Notes: generated by a model from the letters alone, not told the origin. Positions 8,086 through 16,183 are shown, counted from the first letter of the stretch. The stretch: 34,663 nt of DNA from Pseudoflavonifractor phocaeensis (GCF_016901735.1 NZ_JACLZC010000029.1:1-34663); one strand, 5' to 3'. Translations and numbers: made by a program.

Positions 8086-10200
8086 TCAGGACTTCTTACC
8101 GCCCCGTTTGGCGGCGGGCTTTTCCAGGCTTTTGCGCGGGGCGGAGGCCTTGAGCTCTTTTTTCTCGGCGGGTTTTTTGAGGGCCTTTTTCTCGGCGGGC
8201 TGGGCAAGGGCGGGTTTGACGCTTGCCTTGCGGGCCGTGGCTTTCTTGACGGTAACGGTGCCGTCGGTCTCGCCCGCCTTTTTGCGGCGCGGCGGGAAGC
8301 GGCGGGTACACTGGTAGATGACCGCGCTCATGGGAGGCAGGGTAATAATCAGGGACTGATCCTGCCCGTTGCAGGGGATATACTGGCTCTTCACCGGCTC
8401 ATGGTCGCCCCGGCCCTCACCGCCGTAGGCGATGTCGTCGGTGTTGAAGATGCAGGTATAGGCGCCGGGGGTGGGCACGCCGATGCAGTAGCCGGTCCGG
8501 TCCACGGGGGAGAAGTTGCACACGATTACCAGAGCGTTGCCCTTCTTGTCCTTGCGGAGGAAGGAGATGGTGTTGGCCTGGTTGTCGTCGGCGGAGATCC
8601 ACTGGAAGCCCTCCCAGGAGAAGTCCAGCTGCCACAGCTCGGGATGGTCCAGATAGAAGCGGTTGGCGCCCTGGAAGAACTTCTGGAGCTTGGCGTGGCG
8701 CTCCTGTTCCAGCAGGTGCCAGTCCAGGGAGTGCTCATAATGCCACTCGTTGAACTGGCCGAACTCGCTGCCCATGAAGAGGAGCTTCTTGCCGGGGTGG
8801 GTCAGCATGTAGGTGTAGAAGGCCCGGACGCCGGGGAACTTCTCGTCGTCGGAACCGGGCATCTTGTTGATGAAGGAGCCCTTCATATGTACCACTTCGT
8901 CGTGGGACAGGGGGAGGACGAAATTCTCGGAGAAGGCGTACATCAGCGAGAAGGTGATGTCCTTGTGGTTATACTGACGGAAGTAGGGGTCCAGCTTCAT
9001 GTAGTGCATGATGTCGTTCATCCAGCCCATGTTCCACTTGAGGTTGAAGCCCAGACCGCCCTCCAGGCCGCCCTCGCCCACCGGATGGGACACCCGGGGC
9101 CAGGCGGTGGACTCCTCGGCGATCATCATGACGTCGGGGTGGTCGGTGAAGATGCGGGTGTTGAGCTTCTGGATGAAGTCCACCGCTTCCAGATTCTCGT
9201 GGCCGCCGAACATATTGGGCACCCACTCGCCGCCCTGGCGACCGTAGTCCAGATAAAGCATGGAGGCCACGGCGTCCACCCGGAGGCCGTCGATGTGGTA
9301 CTGCTCCAGCCAGAAGAGGGCGGAGGACATGAGGAAGGACTGGACCTCATAGCGGCTGTAATCAAAGACGCGGGTGCCCCAGTCGGCGTGCTCGCCCTTG
9401 CGGGTATCGGCATACTCGTAGCAGGGCGCGCCGTCGAACTCGTAAAGGCCGAAGGCGTCCTTTGGGAAGTGGGCGGGGACCCAATCCAGGATGACGCCTA
9501 CCCCGGCCTGATGGAGCTGATCCACCAGGTACATAAAGTCGTCAGGAGTGCCGAAGCGGCTGGTGGCGGCAAAGTAGCCGGTGCACTGGTAGCCCCAGGA
9601 GGCGTCCAGGGGGTGTTCGCTCACCGGCAGCATTTCCACGTGGGTAAAGCCCATTTCCTTCACATAGGGGACCAAATAATGGGCGATATCCCGGTAGCTG
9701 AGGAACTCGTCGTCCCCGGTGCGCCGCCAGGAGCCCAGGTGGATCTCGTAGATATTGAGGGGCTTTTCATAGATGGGGTTGGCGCGGCGGTGGTCCATCC
9801 AGGCTTTGTCGCCCCAGGTGTAGCCGCCCAGATCGTAGATCTTGGAGGCGGTACCGGGCCGTGTCTCGGCGTGGAAGGCATAGGGGTCGGACTTGGCGCG
9901 CACCTCGCCGCTCTGGGTGCGAACGGCGTATTTATAAGTATCGTAGCGCTTAAGACCGGGCACGAAGCCCTCCCACACGCCGCCCTCCAGACGCACCATG
10001 GGGTGGTCGGACTCATTCCAGCCGTTAAAATCGCCCATGATGGAGACGGAGACGGCGTGGGGGGCCCATACGCGAAAGACATAGCCGTCCATACCGTCTT
10101 TTTGGGCGGGGTGGGAGCCCATGTAATCCTGGGCGTGGGCGGAATGCCCCTCTAGGAAGAGCTCAAGGGCGGAAGGGGAAGCGTTTTTTTCAGGTTTCAT
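8086..10200 (-). CDS. glgB: 1,4-alpha-glucan branching enzyme (GH13/CBM48) with a lysine-rich C-terminal tail
   Basis: 704 residues from the ATG with GAGGAG about 10-11 bases upstream; an in-frame ATG 33 bases earlier lacks a ribosome binding site. It introduces alpha-1,6 branches into glycogen. An N-terminal CBM48 ([21 protein letters not shown]) is followed by a GH13 barrel: nucleophile Asp at about 309 in [15 protein letters not shown], acid/base Glu at about 362 in IAEESTAWP, and [11 protein letters not shown] with the transition-state aspartate. After the usual C-terminal beta domain (about residue 632) there is an extra tail of about 72 residues, very rich in Lys, Ala and Pro ([21 protein letters not shown]). 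It resembles the GlgA tail in composition but not in sequence. It is the first gene of the operon. Confidence 0.96.
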   Translation of the reverse strand: MKPEKNASPSALELFLEGHSAHAQDYMGSHPAQKDGMDGYVFRVWAPHAVSVSIMGDFNGWNESDHPMVRLEGGVWEGFVPGLKRYDTYKYAVRTQSGEVRAKSDPYAFHAETRPGTASKIYDLGGYTWGDKAWMDHRRANPIYEKPLNIYEIHLGSWRRTGDDEFLSYRDIAHYLVPYVKEMGFTHVEMLPVSEHPLDASWGYQCTGYFAATSRFGTPDDFMYLVDQLHQAGVGVILDWVPAHFPKDAFGLYEFDGAPCYEYADTRKGEHADWGTRVFDYSRYEVQSFLMSSALFWLEQYHIDGLRVDAVASMLYLDYGRQGGEWVPNMFGGHENLEAVDFIQKLNTRIFTDHPDVMMIAEESTAWPRVSHPVGEGGLEGGLGFNLKWNMGWMNDIMHYMKLDPYFRQYNHKDITFSLMYAFSENFVLPLSHDEVVHMKGSFINKMPGSDDEKFPGVRAFYTYMLTHPGKKLLFMGSEFGQFNEWHYEHSLDWHLLEQERHAKLQKFFQGANRFYLDHPELWQLDFSWEGFQWISADDNQANTISFLRKDKKGNALVIVCNFSPVDRTGYCIGVPTPGAYTCIFNTDDIAYGGEGRGDHEPVKSQYIPCNGQDQSLIITLPPMSAVIYQCTRRFPPRRKKAGETDGTVTVKKATARKASVKPALAQPAEKKALKKPAEKKELKASAPRKSLEKPAAKRGGKKS

Positions 10201-10305
10201 AGGCTCTCTCTCCTCACTGGTAAAAGCATCCAAAAGTTAGATAAGCAGAGGGGATGCTTTAGTTGTCATAGGTGATAACAGGCATTGTGAAAGCCGGACG
10301 CCTAT

Positions 10306-10322
10306 TTGTATAAATCATACAA
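10306..10322. promoter_or_regulatory. Inverted repeat TTGTAT-N5-ATACAA over the glg promoter -10 element (candidate operator)
   Basis: A perfect 6+6 bp inverted repeat covers the -10 box of the glg promoter. A dimeric regulator bound here would block RNA polymerase. No known operator consensus is matched with confidence; it is not a good catabolite-repression cre site. Confidence 0.45.
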
Positions 10323-10342
10323 CAAAAATGGTAGTACGTCAA
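10314..10342 (-). promoter_or_regulatory. Sigma-A promoter of the glgBCDAP operon
   Basis: On the minus strand: -35 TTGACG at 10337-10342, a 17-base spacer and -10 TATGAT at 10314-10319. The predicted start is near 10307, giving a leader of about 107 bases before glgB. This is the only strong promoter found upstream of the operon. Confidence 0.8.
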
Positions 10343-10386
10343 GAACTCCTTGACTGGACTTAAAAAAGAGTGAAAAGACGCGCTGA

Positions 10387-10426
10387 ATGTAAAAAAATCG
10401 GCAAAAGGCGAGGAATATTTTTACAT
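10387..10426. repeat. AT-rich inverted repeat between the dacF-like gene and the glg promoter
   Basis: ATGTAAAAA and TTTTTACAT arms (9 bp each) are separated by 22 bases, upstream of the glg promoter and just downstream of the carboxypeptidase terminator. This could be a further regulator site or a secondary hairpin. Confidence 0.4.
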
Positions 10427-10439
10427 ATTATACAAAAAC

Positions 10440-10475
10440 AAAGACTTCGGGACCGGGCACGGTTCCGAAGTCTTT
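10440..10475 (-). terminator. Rho-independent terminator of the carboxypeptidase gene
   Basis: Stem of 15 pairs including one G-T: AAAGACTTCGGGACC against GGTTCCGAAGTCTTT, with a six-base loop. On the minus strand a T-rich run (TTTGTTTTTG) follows. It starts nine bases after the stop codon of the D,D-carboxypeptidase gene. Confidence 0.88.
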
Positions 10476-10484
10476 GTGAAAACT

Positions 10485-11624
10485 TTACCCGGCCATGAAT
10501 AAAAGTTCCATGAGCCGCCGGAATACGCCGGGGATGGAGAGGCGTTCCACCGCCGTCTCCGCGATAAGGGGGATGGAGGCGTAGGGCTCACCGTCCAGCA
10601 AAACGGTGACTTCGCCCAAAATCTGGCCTTCCTCCACCGGGGCCTCCACGTTTTCCGCCAGGCGGAGCTGAGTGGAGATCCGCTCCAGGTCGGACCGGGC
10701 CACCAGCACCTTGCCGCTGTTTTGGGCCAAAGGCTGTACCCAGCGGTCCTTGCCCAGGAGCACCTCCACTGGCGGGAGGGCCAGGCCGGTCAGGGCGTCC
10801 ACCAGGGTATAGTTGGCAAAGCCGAAGTTCAGGAGGGCCTCGGCGGCGTCGAAGCGCTTAGCGGAGGTGTCGGAGCCCAGCACCACGGCGATGAGGGAGA
10901 GGCCGTCCCGGGTGGCGCTGGCCGAGAGGCAGTAGCCGGCGGCGTCGGTGGAGCCGGTTTTCAGGCCGGTGCAGCCGGGGTAGAAGCGGACCAGCCGGTT
11001 GGTGTTGGACAGCTGGAACTGTCCGTCCCGGATGGAGTCCATCCAGATGGTGGTATAGTTCTGGATCTCGGGATAGGAGAGGAGGGCACGGGACATGAGG
11101 GCGATATCATAGGCGGAGGTCAGGTGTCCGGCGGCGGGCAGGCCGGTGCAGTTGAGGAAGGTGGTGTCGCTCATCCCCAGTTCGGCGGCCTTTTGGTTCA
11201 TCCGGGAGACGAAGGCCTCCTCGCTGCCGGCGATGTGTTCGGCCAGGGCCACGGCGGCGTCGTTGCCCGACACCACCGCCACCGCCTTGAGGAGGTCGCC
11301 CGCCGTCATCTGTTCGCCCTCCTTCAGGTAGACCTGGGAGCCGCCCATGGAGGCGGCGCGGGTGGAGACGGTGACCGGGTCGTCGGCGGAGAGCTGTCCG
11401 CTGTCCATGGCCTCCATGACCAGCAGCATGGTCATGATTTTGGTGACGCTGGCCGACTCCAGCTTGTCGTGGGCGTTTTGCTGGCAGAGAACCTGTCCGG
11501 TCTCCTGCTCCATCAGCACGGCGGCCTTGGCGTCCACCTGAGGCGCACCGGCGGTCTGCCCGGCGGCGCCGGCGGGACAGAGCAGCAATGCGGCGCACAG
11601 GAGCGCCGCGGTCAGTCGTTTCAT
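10485..11624 (-). CDS. D-alanyl-D-alanine carboxypeptidase (serine peptidase S11, DacF/PBP5-like)
   Basis: 379 residues. It trims the terminal D-Ala from peptidoglycan pentapeptides outside the cell. An N-terminal signal peptide (MKRLTAALLCAALLLCPAGAAG) is followed by all three S11 motifs: SxxK as SVTK at residues 59-62, SGN at 120-122 and KTG at 223-225. After about residue 285 comes the C-terminal beta domain seen in DacF-type enzymes; a short hydrophobic end (RLMELLFMAG) may help membrane association. The start has GGGAGG seven bases upstream and skips five in-frame codons. It is a single gene with its own terminator, divergent from the ABC transporter. Confidence 0.93.
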   Translation of the reverse strand: MKRLTAALLCAALLLCPAGAAGQTAGAPQVDAKAAVLMEQETGQVLCQQNAHDKLESASVTKIMTMLLVMEAMDSGQLSADDPVTVSTRAASMGGSQVYLKEGEQMTAGDLLKAVAVVSGNDAAVALAEHIAGSEEAFVSRMNQKAAELGMSDTTFLNCTGLPAAGHLTSAYDIALMSRALLSYPEIQNYTTIWMDSIRDGQFQLSNTNRLVRFYPGCTGLKTGSTDAAGYCLSASATRDGLSLIAVVLGSDTSAKRFDAAEALLNFGFANYTLVDALTGLALPPVEVLLGKDRWVQPLAQNSGKVLVARSDLERISTQLRLAENVEAPVEEGQILGEVTVLLDGEPYASIPLIAETAVERLSIPGVFRRLMELLFMAG

Positions 11625-11706
11625 GGCAGTTCCTCCCATTCAAAGGACGTTTTGGTCTGGATACAGGATGTGGAATGGGTGGGGCTCCTATGCGTCCGCC
11701 AGCGGT

Positions 11707-11720
11707 GGAAAAATTTTTCC
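11707..11720. promoter_or_regulatory. 14-bp perfect palindrome GGAAAAATTTTTCC between divergent genes
   Basis: A perfect palindrome without spacer sits in the 205-base gap between the carboxypeptidase gene (minus) and the ABC importer (plus). Its position suits an operator shared by divergent promoters. No clear -35/-10 pair could be assigned on either strand; the best plus-strand guess is TTTACC (11722) with TATTGT 18 bases later, which is weak. Confidence 0.45.
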
Positions 11721-11829
11721 GTTTACCCCCTTCCCAAAGATGCTTTATTGTGTTAATATACTAAAGCAACGGCGCGGCGGATGAGACCGCGCGCAAACCG
11801 AACATACATAAATGGAGGAATGGATTTAC

Positions 11830-12693
11830 ATGAAAAAGAGACTGATTTCCATGGCTCTGGCCGTAGCGCTGGGCCTCTCGCTGACCGCTTGCTCCAGCGG
11901 TACCGCCACCCAGCCCGACGGCGGCGAGGAGAGCACCGCCCCCCAGACCCAGGCGTCCACCGCCCCCGCGGACAGCGACGCCGCCGAGAGCGATCTTCAG
12001 TACGTCAAGGACAAGGGTACGCTGGTGGTGGGCATGACCGACTTTGCCCCCATGGACTATAAAGATGAGAACGGCGGGTGGATCGGCTTTGACGCCGATA
12101 TGGCCAAGGCCTTCGCCGAGAGCCTGGGCGTGGAAGTGGAGTTCCTGGAGATCAACTGGGACAACAAGCTCATGGAGCTGGACACCAAGGGCATCGACGT
12201 GATCTGGAACGGCATGACCATCACCGATGAGGTCACCGAAGGCGCTTCCGTATCTGAACCCTACTGCAAAAACGGCCAGGTGGTGGTGCTCCCCGCTGAC
12301 AAGGCCGAGGACTACCAGACCGTGGAGAGTCTGTCCGGGCTGAACTTCGCCGTGGAGAACGGTTCCGCCGGCGCCGAGCAGCTGGATCTGCTGGACCTGA
12401 CCTATGTGGCCAAGACCACCCAGGCCGACGCCCTGATGGAAGTGGCCTCCGGCGCCTCCGACGCCTGCGTCATCGACCTTTTGATGGCGGGCGCCATGAT
12501 CGGCGAGGGCACCAGCTATCCCGAGCTGACCTACACTGTGCAGCTCAACAGCGAGGATTACGGCGTGGCGTTCCGCCAGGGCTCCGATCTGACCGAGGCG
12601 TTCAACAGCTTCTGGAAGGACGCCTATGATGCCGGTACCGTCATGGAGGTGGCCACCACCTACGGCGTGCAGGAGTCCATCATCGAGAAGTAA
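11830..12693 (+). CDS. Amino-acid ABC transporter substrate-binding lipoprotein
   Basis: 287 residues. A lipoprotein signal peptide (MKKRLISMALAVALGLSLTAC) places the lipidated cysteine at residue 21, followed by a Ser/Thr/Ala/Asp-rich linker. The bilobed SBP_bac_3 domain begins at about residue 57 (GTLVVGMTDFAPMDYKDENGGWIGFDADMAKAFAESLGV), typical of receptors for polar or charged amino acids such as glutamine, arginine or histidine; the exact ligand cannot be read. ATG 11830 is preferred over 11812 because GGAGG lies 11 bases before it and the signal peptide starts there. It is first in an operon with permease and ATPase genes. Confidence 0.93.
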   Translation: MKKRLISMALAVALGLSLTACSSGTATQPDGGEESTAPQTQASTAPADSDAAESDLQYVKDKGTLVVGMTDFAPMDYKDENGGWIGFDADMAKAFAESLGVEVEFLEINWDNKLMELDTKGIDVIWNGMTITDEVTEGASVSEPYCKNGQVVVLPADKAEDYQTVESLSGLNFAVENGSAGAEQLDLLDLTYVAKTTQADALMEVASGASDACVIDLLMAGAMIGEGTSYPELTYTVQLNSEDYGVAFRQGSDLTEAFNSFWKDAYDAGTVMEVATTYGVQESIIEK

Positions 12694-12714
12694 GCACAAC
12701 GATTTTGTGGGCAT

Positions 12715-12744
12715 AAGGCAGAGAGCTTGAGCGCTCTCTGCCTT
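12715..12744 (+). other. Intercistronic hairpin between the binding-protein and permease genes
   Basis: Perfect 12-bp stem AAGGCAGAGAGC/GCTCTCTGCCTT with a six-base loop and only three T after it. It is likely a partial terminator or 3'-end stabiliser that keeps the binding protein more abundant than the permease and ATPase, a layout common in ABC importer operons. Confidence 0.65.
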
Positions 12745-12770
12745 TCCCCGGTCATAGAGAGGAAACGCCT

Positions 12771-13409
12771 ATGCTGTTGTCTGTATCCCTCACCCTGCTG
12801 GAAGGTCTCGTTGTTACCTTGCAGCTCTTTGCCCTCACCCTGCTCTTTGCCCTTCCGCTGGGTCTTATCATCTCCTTTGGTTCCATGAGCCGGTGTACCC
12901 CGCTGCGGGCGGTGGTCAGGACGATTGTGTGGGTCATCCGCGGCACCCCTCTGATGCTCCAGATCCTGGTGGTGTTTTACGGTCCCGGTCTGATGTTTGA
13001 CCTGCCGCTGCTGCCGCGGTTCACGGCGGCGGTGGTGACCTTTGTCATCAACTACGCCTGCTACTTTTCCGAGATCTTTCGAGGCGGCATTCAGGGCGTG
13101 CCGCTGGGCCAGCAGGAGGCCGGTCTGGTGCTGGGCATGACCAAGCGCCAGATCTTCTTCAAGGTCACCCTGCTTCAGGTCATCAAACGTATCGTTCCCC
13201 CCATGGGCAATGAGTTTATCACTCTGGTAAAGGACACTGCCCTTGTGCGCACCATCTCGGTATATGAGATCATCTGGATGGGGGAATCCTACATCAAAAA
13301 GGGCATGATTTGGCCCCTGTTTTACACCGCCGTGTTTTATCTGGTGGTCAACGGCATTCTCACCCTGCTGTTTGGCTGGTTTGAGAAGAAGCTGGACTAT
13401 TTCAAGTAA
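12771..13409 (+). CDS. Amino-acid ABC transporter permease (HisM/GlnP type)
   Basis: 212 residues, a normal length for polar amino-acid permeases. Hydrophobic segments lie at about residues 10-36, 52-70, 83-103 and 182-205. The EAA loop that contacts the ATPase is present as GLVLGMTKRQIFFKVTLLQV, followed by a conserved NEFITLVKDTAL stretch typical of this family. Only one permease gene is present, so it probably works as a homodimer. GAGAGGA lies about eight bases upstream of the ATG. The ATPase gene follows after 11 bases. Confidence 0.93.
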   Translation: MLLSVSLTLLEGLVVTLQLFALTLLFALPLGLIISFGSMSRCTPLRAVVRTIVWVIRGTPLMLQILVVFYGPGLMFDLPLLPRFTAAVVTFVINYACYFSEIFRGGIQGVPLGQQEAGLVLGMTKRQIFFKVTLLQVIKRIVPPMGNEFITLVKDTALVRTISVYEIIWMGESYIKKGMIWPLFYTAVFYLVVNGILTLLFGWFEKKLDYFK

Positions 13410-13420
13410 GGAGGCCCGTC

Positions 13421-14206
13421 ATGCCCATTCTGGATGTACAGCATATTGAGAAGCATTTTGGAGATACCCGGGTGCTGGAGGACATCAGTTTTTCGCTGGA
13501 ACAGGGCCAGGCCATGGCCATTATCGGCTCTTCCGGCTCGGGCAAAACCACCCTGCTGCGGTGTCTCAATTTCCTGGAGACCCCCAACCAGGGCAAGATT
13601 CTAGTCAACGGGGAGACTCTGTTTGACGCGGACGACCCCGCGACCCAGCGGGAGGCGGAGGTGCGGAAAAAGCGGCTCCATTTTGGACTGGTATTCCAGT
13701 CGTTCAACCTCTTTCCCCAGTATACCGCCCTGGAGAACGTGACGTTGGCGCCCCAGCTGCTGGCCCAGGAACAGCCCGACTTCAAGGCGCGGAGGCGGGA
13801 AATTTTGGAGGAGATCAGCAGCCAGGGCCAGGCGCTGCTGGAGCGGATGGGTCTGGCGGACCGTTCGGGACACTATCCCCACCAGCTCTCCGGCGGCCAG
13901 CAGCAGCGGGTGGCCATTGCCCGGGCGCTGGCTCTGAAGCCGGACATCCTGTGTTTTGATGAACCAACCTCGGCGCTGGACCCGGAGCTGACCGGCGAGG
14001 TCTTAAAGGTCATCCGCTCCCTGGCGGAGCAAAAGACCACCATGATTATCGTCACCCACGAGATGGCCTTTGCCCGGGATGTGGCCGACCAGGTGATTTT
14101 CATGGACAGCGGGATCATCGTGGAACAGGGAGAGGCGCGGCAGGTCATTGAGCATCCCCGGGAAGAACGTACCCGGCAGTTTTTGTCCCGCTACGCCGGT
14201 TCGTAA
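13421..14206 (+). CDS. Amino-acid ABC transporter ATP-binding protein
   Basis: 261 residues. Walker A GSSGSGKTT at residues 36-44, Q-loop in LVFQSFNLFPQYTALENV, signature LSGGQQQRVAIARAL at about 156, Walker B ILCFDEPTSALD at about 176-187, and switch histidine in IIVTHEM. It belongs to the GlnQ/HisP-type polar amino-acid subfamily. Between the Q-loop and the signature it has a slightly longer helical insert (PDFKARRREILEEISSQGQAL) than the most compact members. AAGGAGG precedes the ATG by about eight bases. It is the last gene of the importer operon, with a strong terminator 19 bases downstream. Confidence 0.96.
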   Translation: MPILDVQHIEKHFGDTRVLEDISFSLEQGQAMAIIGSSGSGKTTLLRCLNFLETPNQGKILVNGETLFDADDPATQREAEVRKKRLHFGLVFQSFNLFPQYTALENVTLAPQLLAQEQPDFKARRREILEEISSQGQALLERMGLADRSGHYPHQLSGGQQQRVAIARALALKPDILCFDEPTSALDPELTGEVLKVIRSLAEQKTTMIIVTHEMAFARDVADQVIFMDSGIIVEQGEARQVIEHPREERTRQFLSRYAGS

Positions 14207-14224
14207 GGAGCAAAAAAGCATCAG

Positions 14225-14269
14225 AAAGCCCGGCAGCTTCCCGAAAAAGAGAAGCTGCCGGGCTTTTTT
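14225..14269 (+). terminator. Rho-independent terminator between converging ABC operon and amidase gene
   Basis: Perfect 16-bp stem AAAGCCCGGCAGCTTC/GAAGCTGCCGGGCTTT with a ten-base loop and T-run to 14269 on the plus strand. The amidase gene on the other strand ends seven bases beyond, so the same stem may also stop that transcript, though its minus-strand T-run is short. Confidence 0.92.
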
Positions 14270-14275
14270 ATGCCC

Positions 14276-15061
14276 TTAGGGTACCAGGCCCAGGCGCTGG
14301 AGGACCAGGGCGGCCTGTTCCCGGGTGAGGGGGGTCTGGGGGGCGGAGCCGTCAAAGACGCCGGCGGTCTTGGCCTTGGTCCAGGCGTCGGCGGCCCAGT
14401 CGCTGGGGGCTTTTTTCTGCTGCTCCTGCTGCCAGGCGGCCAGGGCGGCGGCGAACATGGCGTTGAATTCGGTCTGGGTCATAGTCTCCTCCTTGGGGAC
14501 ATCCGCCAGCAGGGCGGCCACGTCCGCCCGGAGGGTGTCCATACTCTTGTTGTGTTTGGGGAACCAGTGGGACACGTCGGCGTGGTTGCTGGCGATGTCC
14601 CGCAGGCACCCTTCATGGTGGTCCACGATGTCGGTCAGGGGGTCCAGGTCGTAGCGCCGGCACAAAAAGGCGCACAGCTCCACGGCGTTGCGGTAGACCT
14701 TGGCGAAGTAGGGGGCGTTTTTGACGGCGTCGTAGCCGATCATAGTGCCGCCCTGGTAGGAATGTCCGGCGGGCTCCAGGATCTCGAAGCTGATGTGGGT
14801 GTTGTTGGCCGAGGTCCCGCCCTTGGGGGGGCTGCCGGCGTGCCAGCCCCGTCGGTTCCAGGGGAGCGTCTGGATGACGCCGTCCTGGTGGACGATGGCA
14901 TGGACGCAGGCGCTGGCGTCCGGGGCGTTCCACAGCCGGAGAAAGACGTCCGGGTCGGGCTGGGCCACGCCGGTGGAGTGGACCATGATTCCCTTTGGGG
15001 TGATGGTCCGCCCGGCCTGATAGCAGCCGCTGTCCGTCAGGATATGCTGGGTGAGTTCCAT
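14276..15061 (-). CDS. N-acetylmuramoyl-L-alanine amidase, endolysin-like (Amidase_2)
   Basis: 261 residues, no signal peptide. The Amidase_2/PGRP-type catalytic domain covers about residues 10-170: zinc-binding His28 in IMVHSTG, a second His in DIVDHHEGC (about 148-149), and NHADVSHWF near the third ligand. It cleaves the bond between MurNAc and L-Ala of the stem peptide. A linker rich in Ala/Gln leads to a 40-residue C-terminal segment (PSDWAADAWTKAKTAGVFDG then LTREQAALVLQRLG), an SLH-like half repeat often found on phage lysins of Clostridia. No holin, tail or capsid gene is nearby, so this is either a phage remnant or a domesticated wall enzyme. GGGAGGAA precedes the start. Confidence 0.9.
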   Translation of the reverse strand: MELTQHILTDSGCYQAGRTITPKGIMVHSTGVAQPDPDVFLRLWNAPDASACVHAIVHQDGVIQTLPWNRRGWHAGSPPKGGTSANNTHISFEILEPAGHSYQGGTMIGYDAVKNAPYFAKVYRNAVELCAFLCRRYDLDPLTDIVDHHEGCLRDIASNHADVSHWFPKHNKSMDTLRADVAALLADVPKEETMTQTEFNAMFAAALAAWQQEQQKKAPSDWAADAWTKAKTAGVFDGSAPQTPLTREQAALVLQRLGLVP

Positions 15062-15104
15062 GGTAAATTCCTCCCTTCCATCCTATGTGTCCCGGGGCGG
15101 AAGG

Positions 15105-15122
15105 TTGCACGCCGGCGTGCAA
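15105..15122. promoter_or_regulatory. 18-bp perfect palindrome TTGCACGCCGGCGTGCAA (candidate operator)
   Basis: A spacer-free palindrome sits eight bases upstream of the -35 box of the patatin gene and 44 bases upstream of the divergent amidase start. Its length and two-fold symmetry suit a dimeric repressor or activator; as a hairpin it would have no room for a loop. Confidence 0.55.
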
Positions 15123-15129
15123 AAAGGCT

Positions 15130-15158
15130 TTGCATCCCGGGGGAGAGAGGACTATAAT
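15130..15158 (+). promoter_or_regulatory. Sigma-A promoter of the patatin-like gene
   Basis: -35 TTGCAT, 17-base spacer, -10 TATAAT. Predicted transcription start is near 15165, so the leader is short (about 18 bases), consistent with the weakly spaced ribosome binding site. Confidence 0.75.
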
Positions 15159-15182
15159 CAGGAGTAAAGGATGTGAAAAACC

Positions 15183-16034
15183 ATGAAAACAGGACTGGTG
15201 CTGGAGGGCGGCGCGCTGCGCACGATTTTCTCCAGCGGCGTCACCGACGGATTTTTGAAGCTGGGCTTTGACTTTGACTATGTGGTGGGCGTCTCGGCGG
15301 GCATTGCCTACGGGGTGAGCTATCTTTCCCGGCAGTTTGGGCGGAACCTGGAGATTCTGACCAAGTACGCCAATGACAAGCGGTATATGGGGGCGGGAAA
15401 CCTCCTGAAGCCGGGGAATTTTTGCTATTTCGGCCTGAAATTCACCTATGACGACATTCCCAACAAACTGGTGCCCTTTGACTACGACGCCTTTGCCCGC
15501 TGGCCGGGGGAGGTGGAGGCGGTGGTCACCAACCTGAAAACCGGCCGGGCGGAATACTGGCCGGTGCCCCGGCGGGACAGCGATTTCCAGCTCCTCCAGG
15601 CCACCTGCGCCATGCCGCTCCTTTTCCCCATCTATCATATGGAGGGCGGGGACTATCTGGACGGCGGCGCGGCGGACGCCATCCCCTACCGCCGGGCGTT
15701 GGAGAAGGGGTGCGACAAGGTGGTGGTGGTGCTCACCAAGGAGCGGAGCTACCGCCGCCAGCCCGAGAAGCTCCAGCCGGCCATTGACCTGCGGTACCGG
15801 CAGTACCCCCATTTTTGCCAGACCATGCGGGACCGGGCCAAGACCTATAACGACTGCCGGGAGGAGCTTTTCCAACTGGAGAAGGAGGGGAAGGTATTCC
15901 TTTTCGTTCCGGAGCGCACCCAGGGCTTTTCCCGGGTGGAGCGGGACACGGAGAAGATCCGGCGGCTGTGGAAGTCGGGCCTGGGCCAGGCGTATGCCCG
16001 GGCGGAGGAATTGAAGGCGTTTTTGGCAAAATAA
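15183..16034 (+). CDS. Patatin-like phospholipase family protein
   Basis: 283 residues, cytoplasmic, no signal peptide. It has the patatin serine-aspartate dyad: oxyanion-hole loop LEGGALRTIFSSGV at residues 7-20, nucleophile Ser38 in GVSAG (36-40), and Asp160 in DGG (160-162). These proteins hydrolyse acyl esters of lipids; the natural substrate cannot be deduced. The C-terminal part (VLTKERSYRRQP, FVPERTQGFSRVERDTEKIRRLWKSG) matches the YjjU/RssA-like bacterial branch. It is a single gene with its own promoter, divergent from the amidase gene. Confidence 0.92.
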   Translation: MKTGLVLEGGALRTIFSSGVTDGFLKLGFDFDYVVGVSAGIAYGVSYLSRQFGRNLEILTKYANDKRYMGAGNLLKPGNFCYFGLKFTYDDIPNKLVPFDYDAFARWPGEVEAVVTNLKTGRAEYWPVPRRDSDFQLLQATCAMPLLFPIYHMEGGDYLDGGAADAIPYRRALEKGCDKVVVVLTKERSYRRQPEKLQPAIDLRYRQYPHFCQTMRDRAKTYNDCREELFQLEKEGKVFLFVPERTQGFSRVERDTEKIRRLWKSGLGQAYARAEELKAFLAK

Positions 16035-16087
16035 GTGGAAAGCGGTCCTATGCGGGCGGGGCAATGGTATCCCCTCCCACTCCGTAG

Positions 16088-16108
16088 GGGCGACCCTTGT
16101 GGTCGCCC
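16088..16108. repeat. REP-like palindromic sequence
   Basis: GGGCGACC-CTTGT-GGTCGCCC, an 8-bp stem with a five-base loop, inside a non-coding gap between converging genes. Short GC-rich stems of this form preceded by GTAGG recur in intergenic gaps of many Clostridia; only one clear copy is in this window, so repeat status is inferred. Confidence 0.4.
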
Positions 16109-16156
16109 GCTGCGATGCAGGCACCTCATTCTTCTGTTCCCTTCTTTGAAAGACGA

Positions 16157-16183
16157 AGGCCCCGGACCGCTGGTCCGGGGCCT
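16157..16183 (-). terminator. GC-rich hairpin between patatin and purA genes (likely shared terminator)
   Basis: Perfect 12-bp stem AGGCCCCGGACC/GGTCCGGGGCCT with a three-base loop, 21 bases after the purA stop on the minus strand. Neither side has a good T-run (TTCGTCTTTC on the minus strand), so it may work with Rho or block read-through from both converging genes. Confidence 0.6.

Noticed and set aside
8017..10155. 712-codon plus-strand frame antisense to glgB
   Set aside because: Same low-complexity shadow composition and no ribosome binding site; glgB is intact with catalytic residues.
14276..15061. Prophage
   Set aside because: Only the lysin-like gene is present; no integrase, capsid, tail, holin or attachment repeats are seen.
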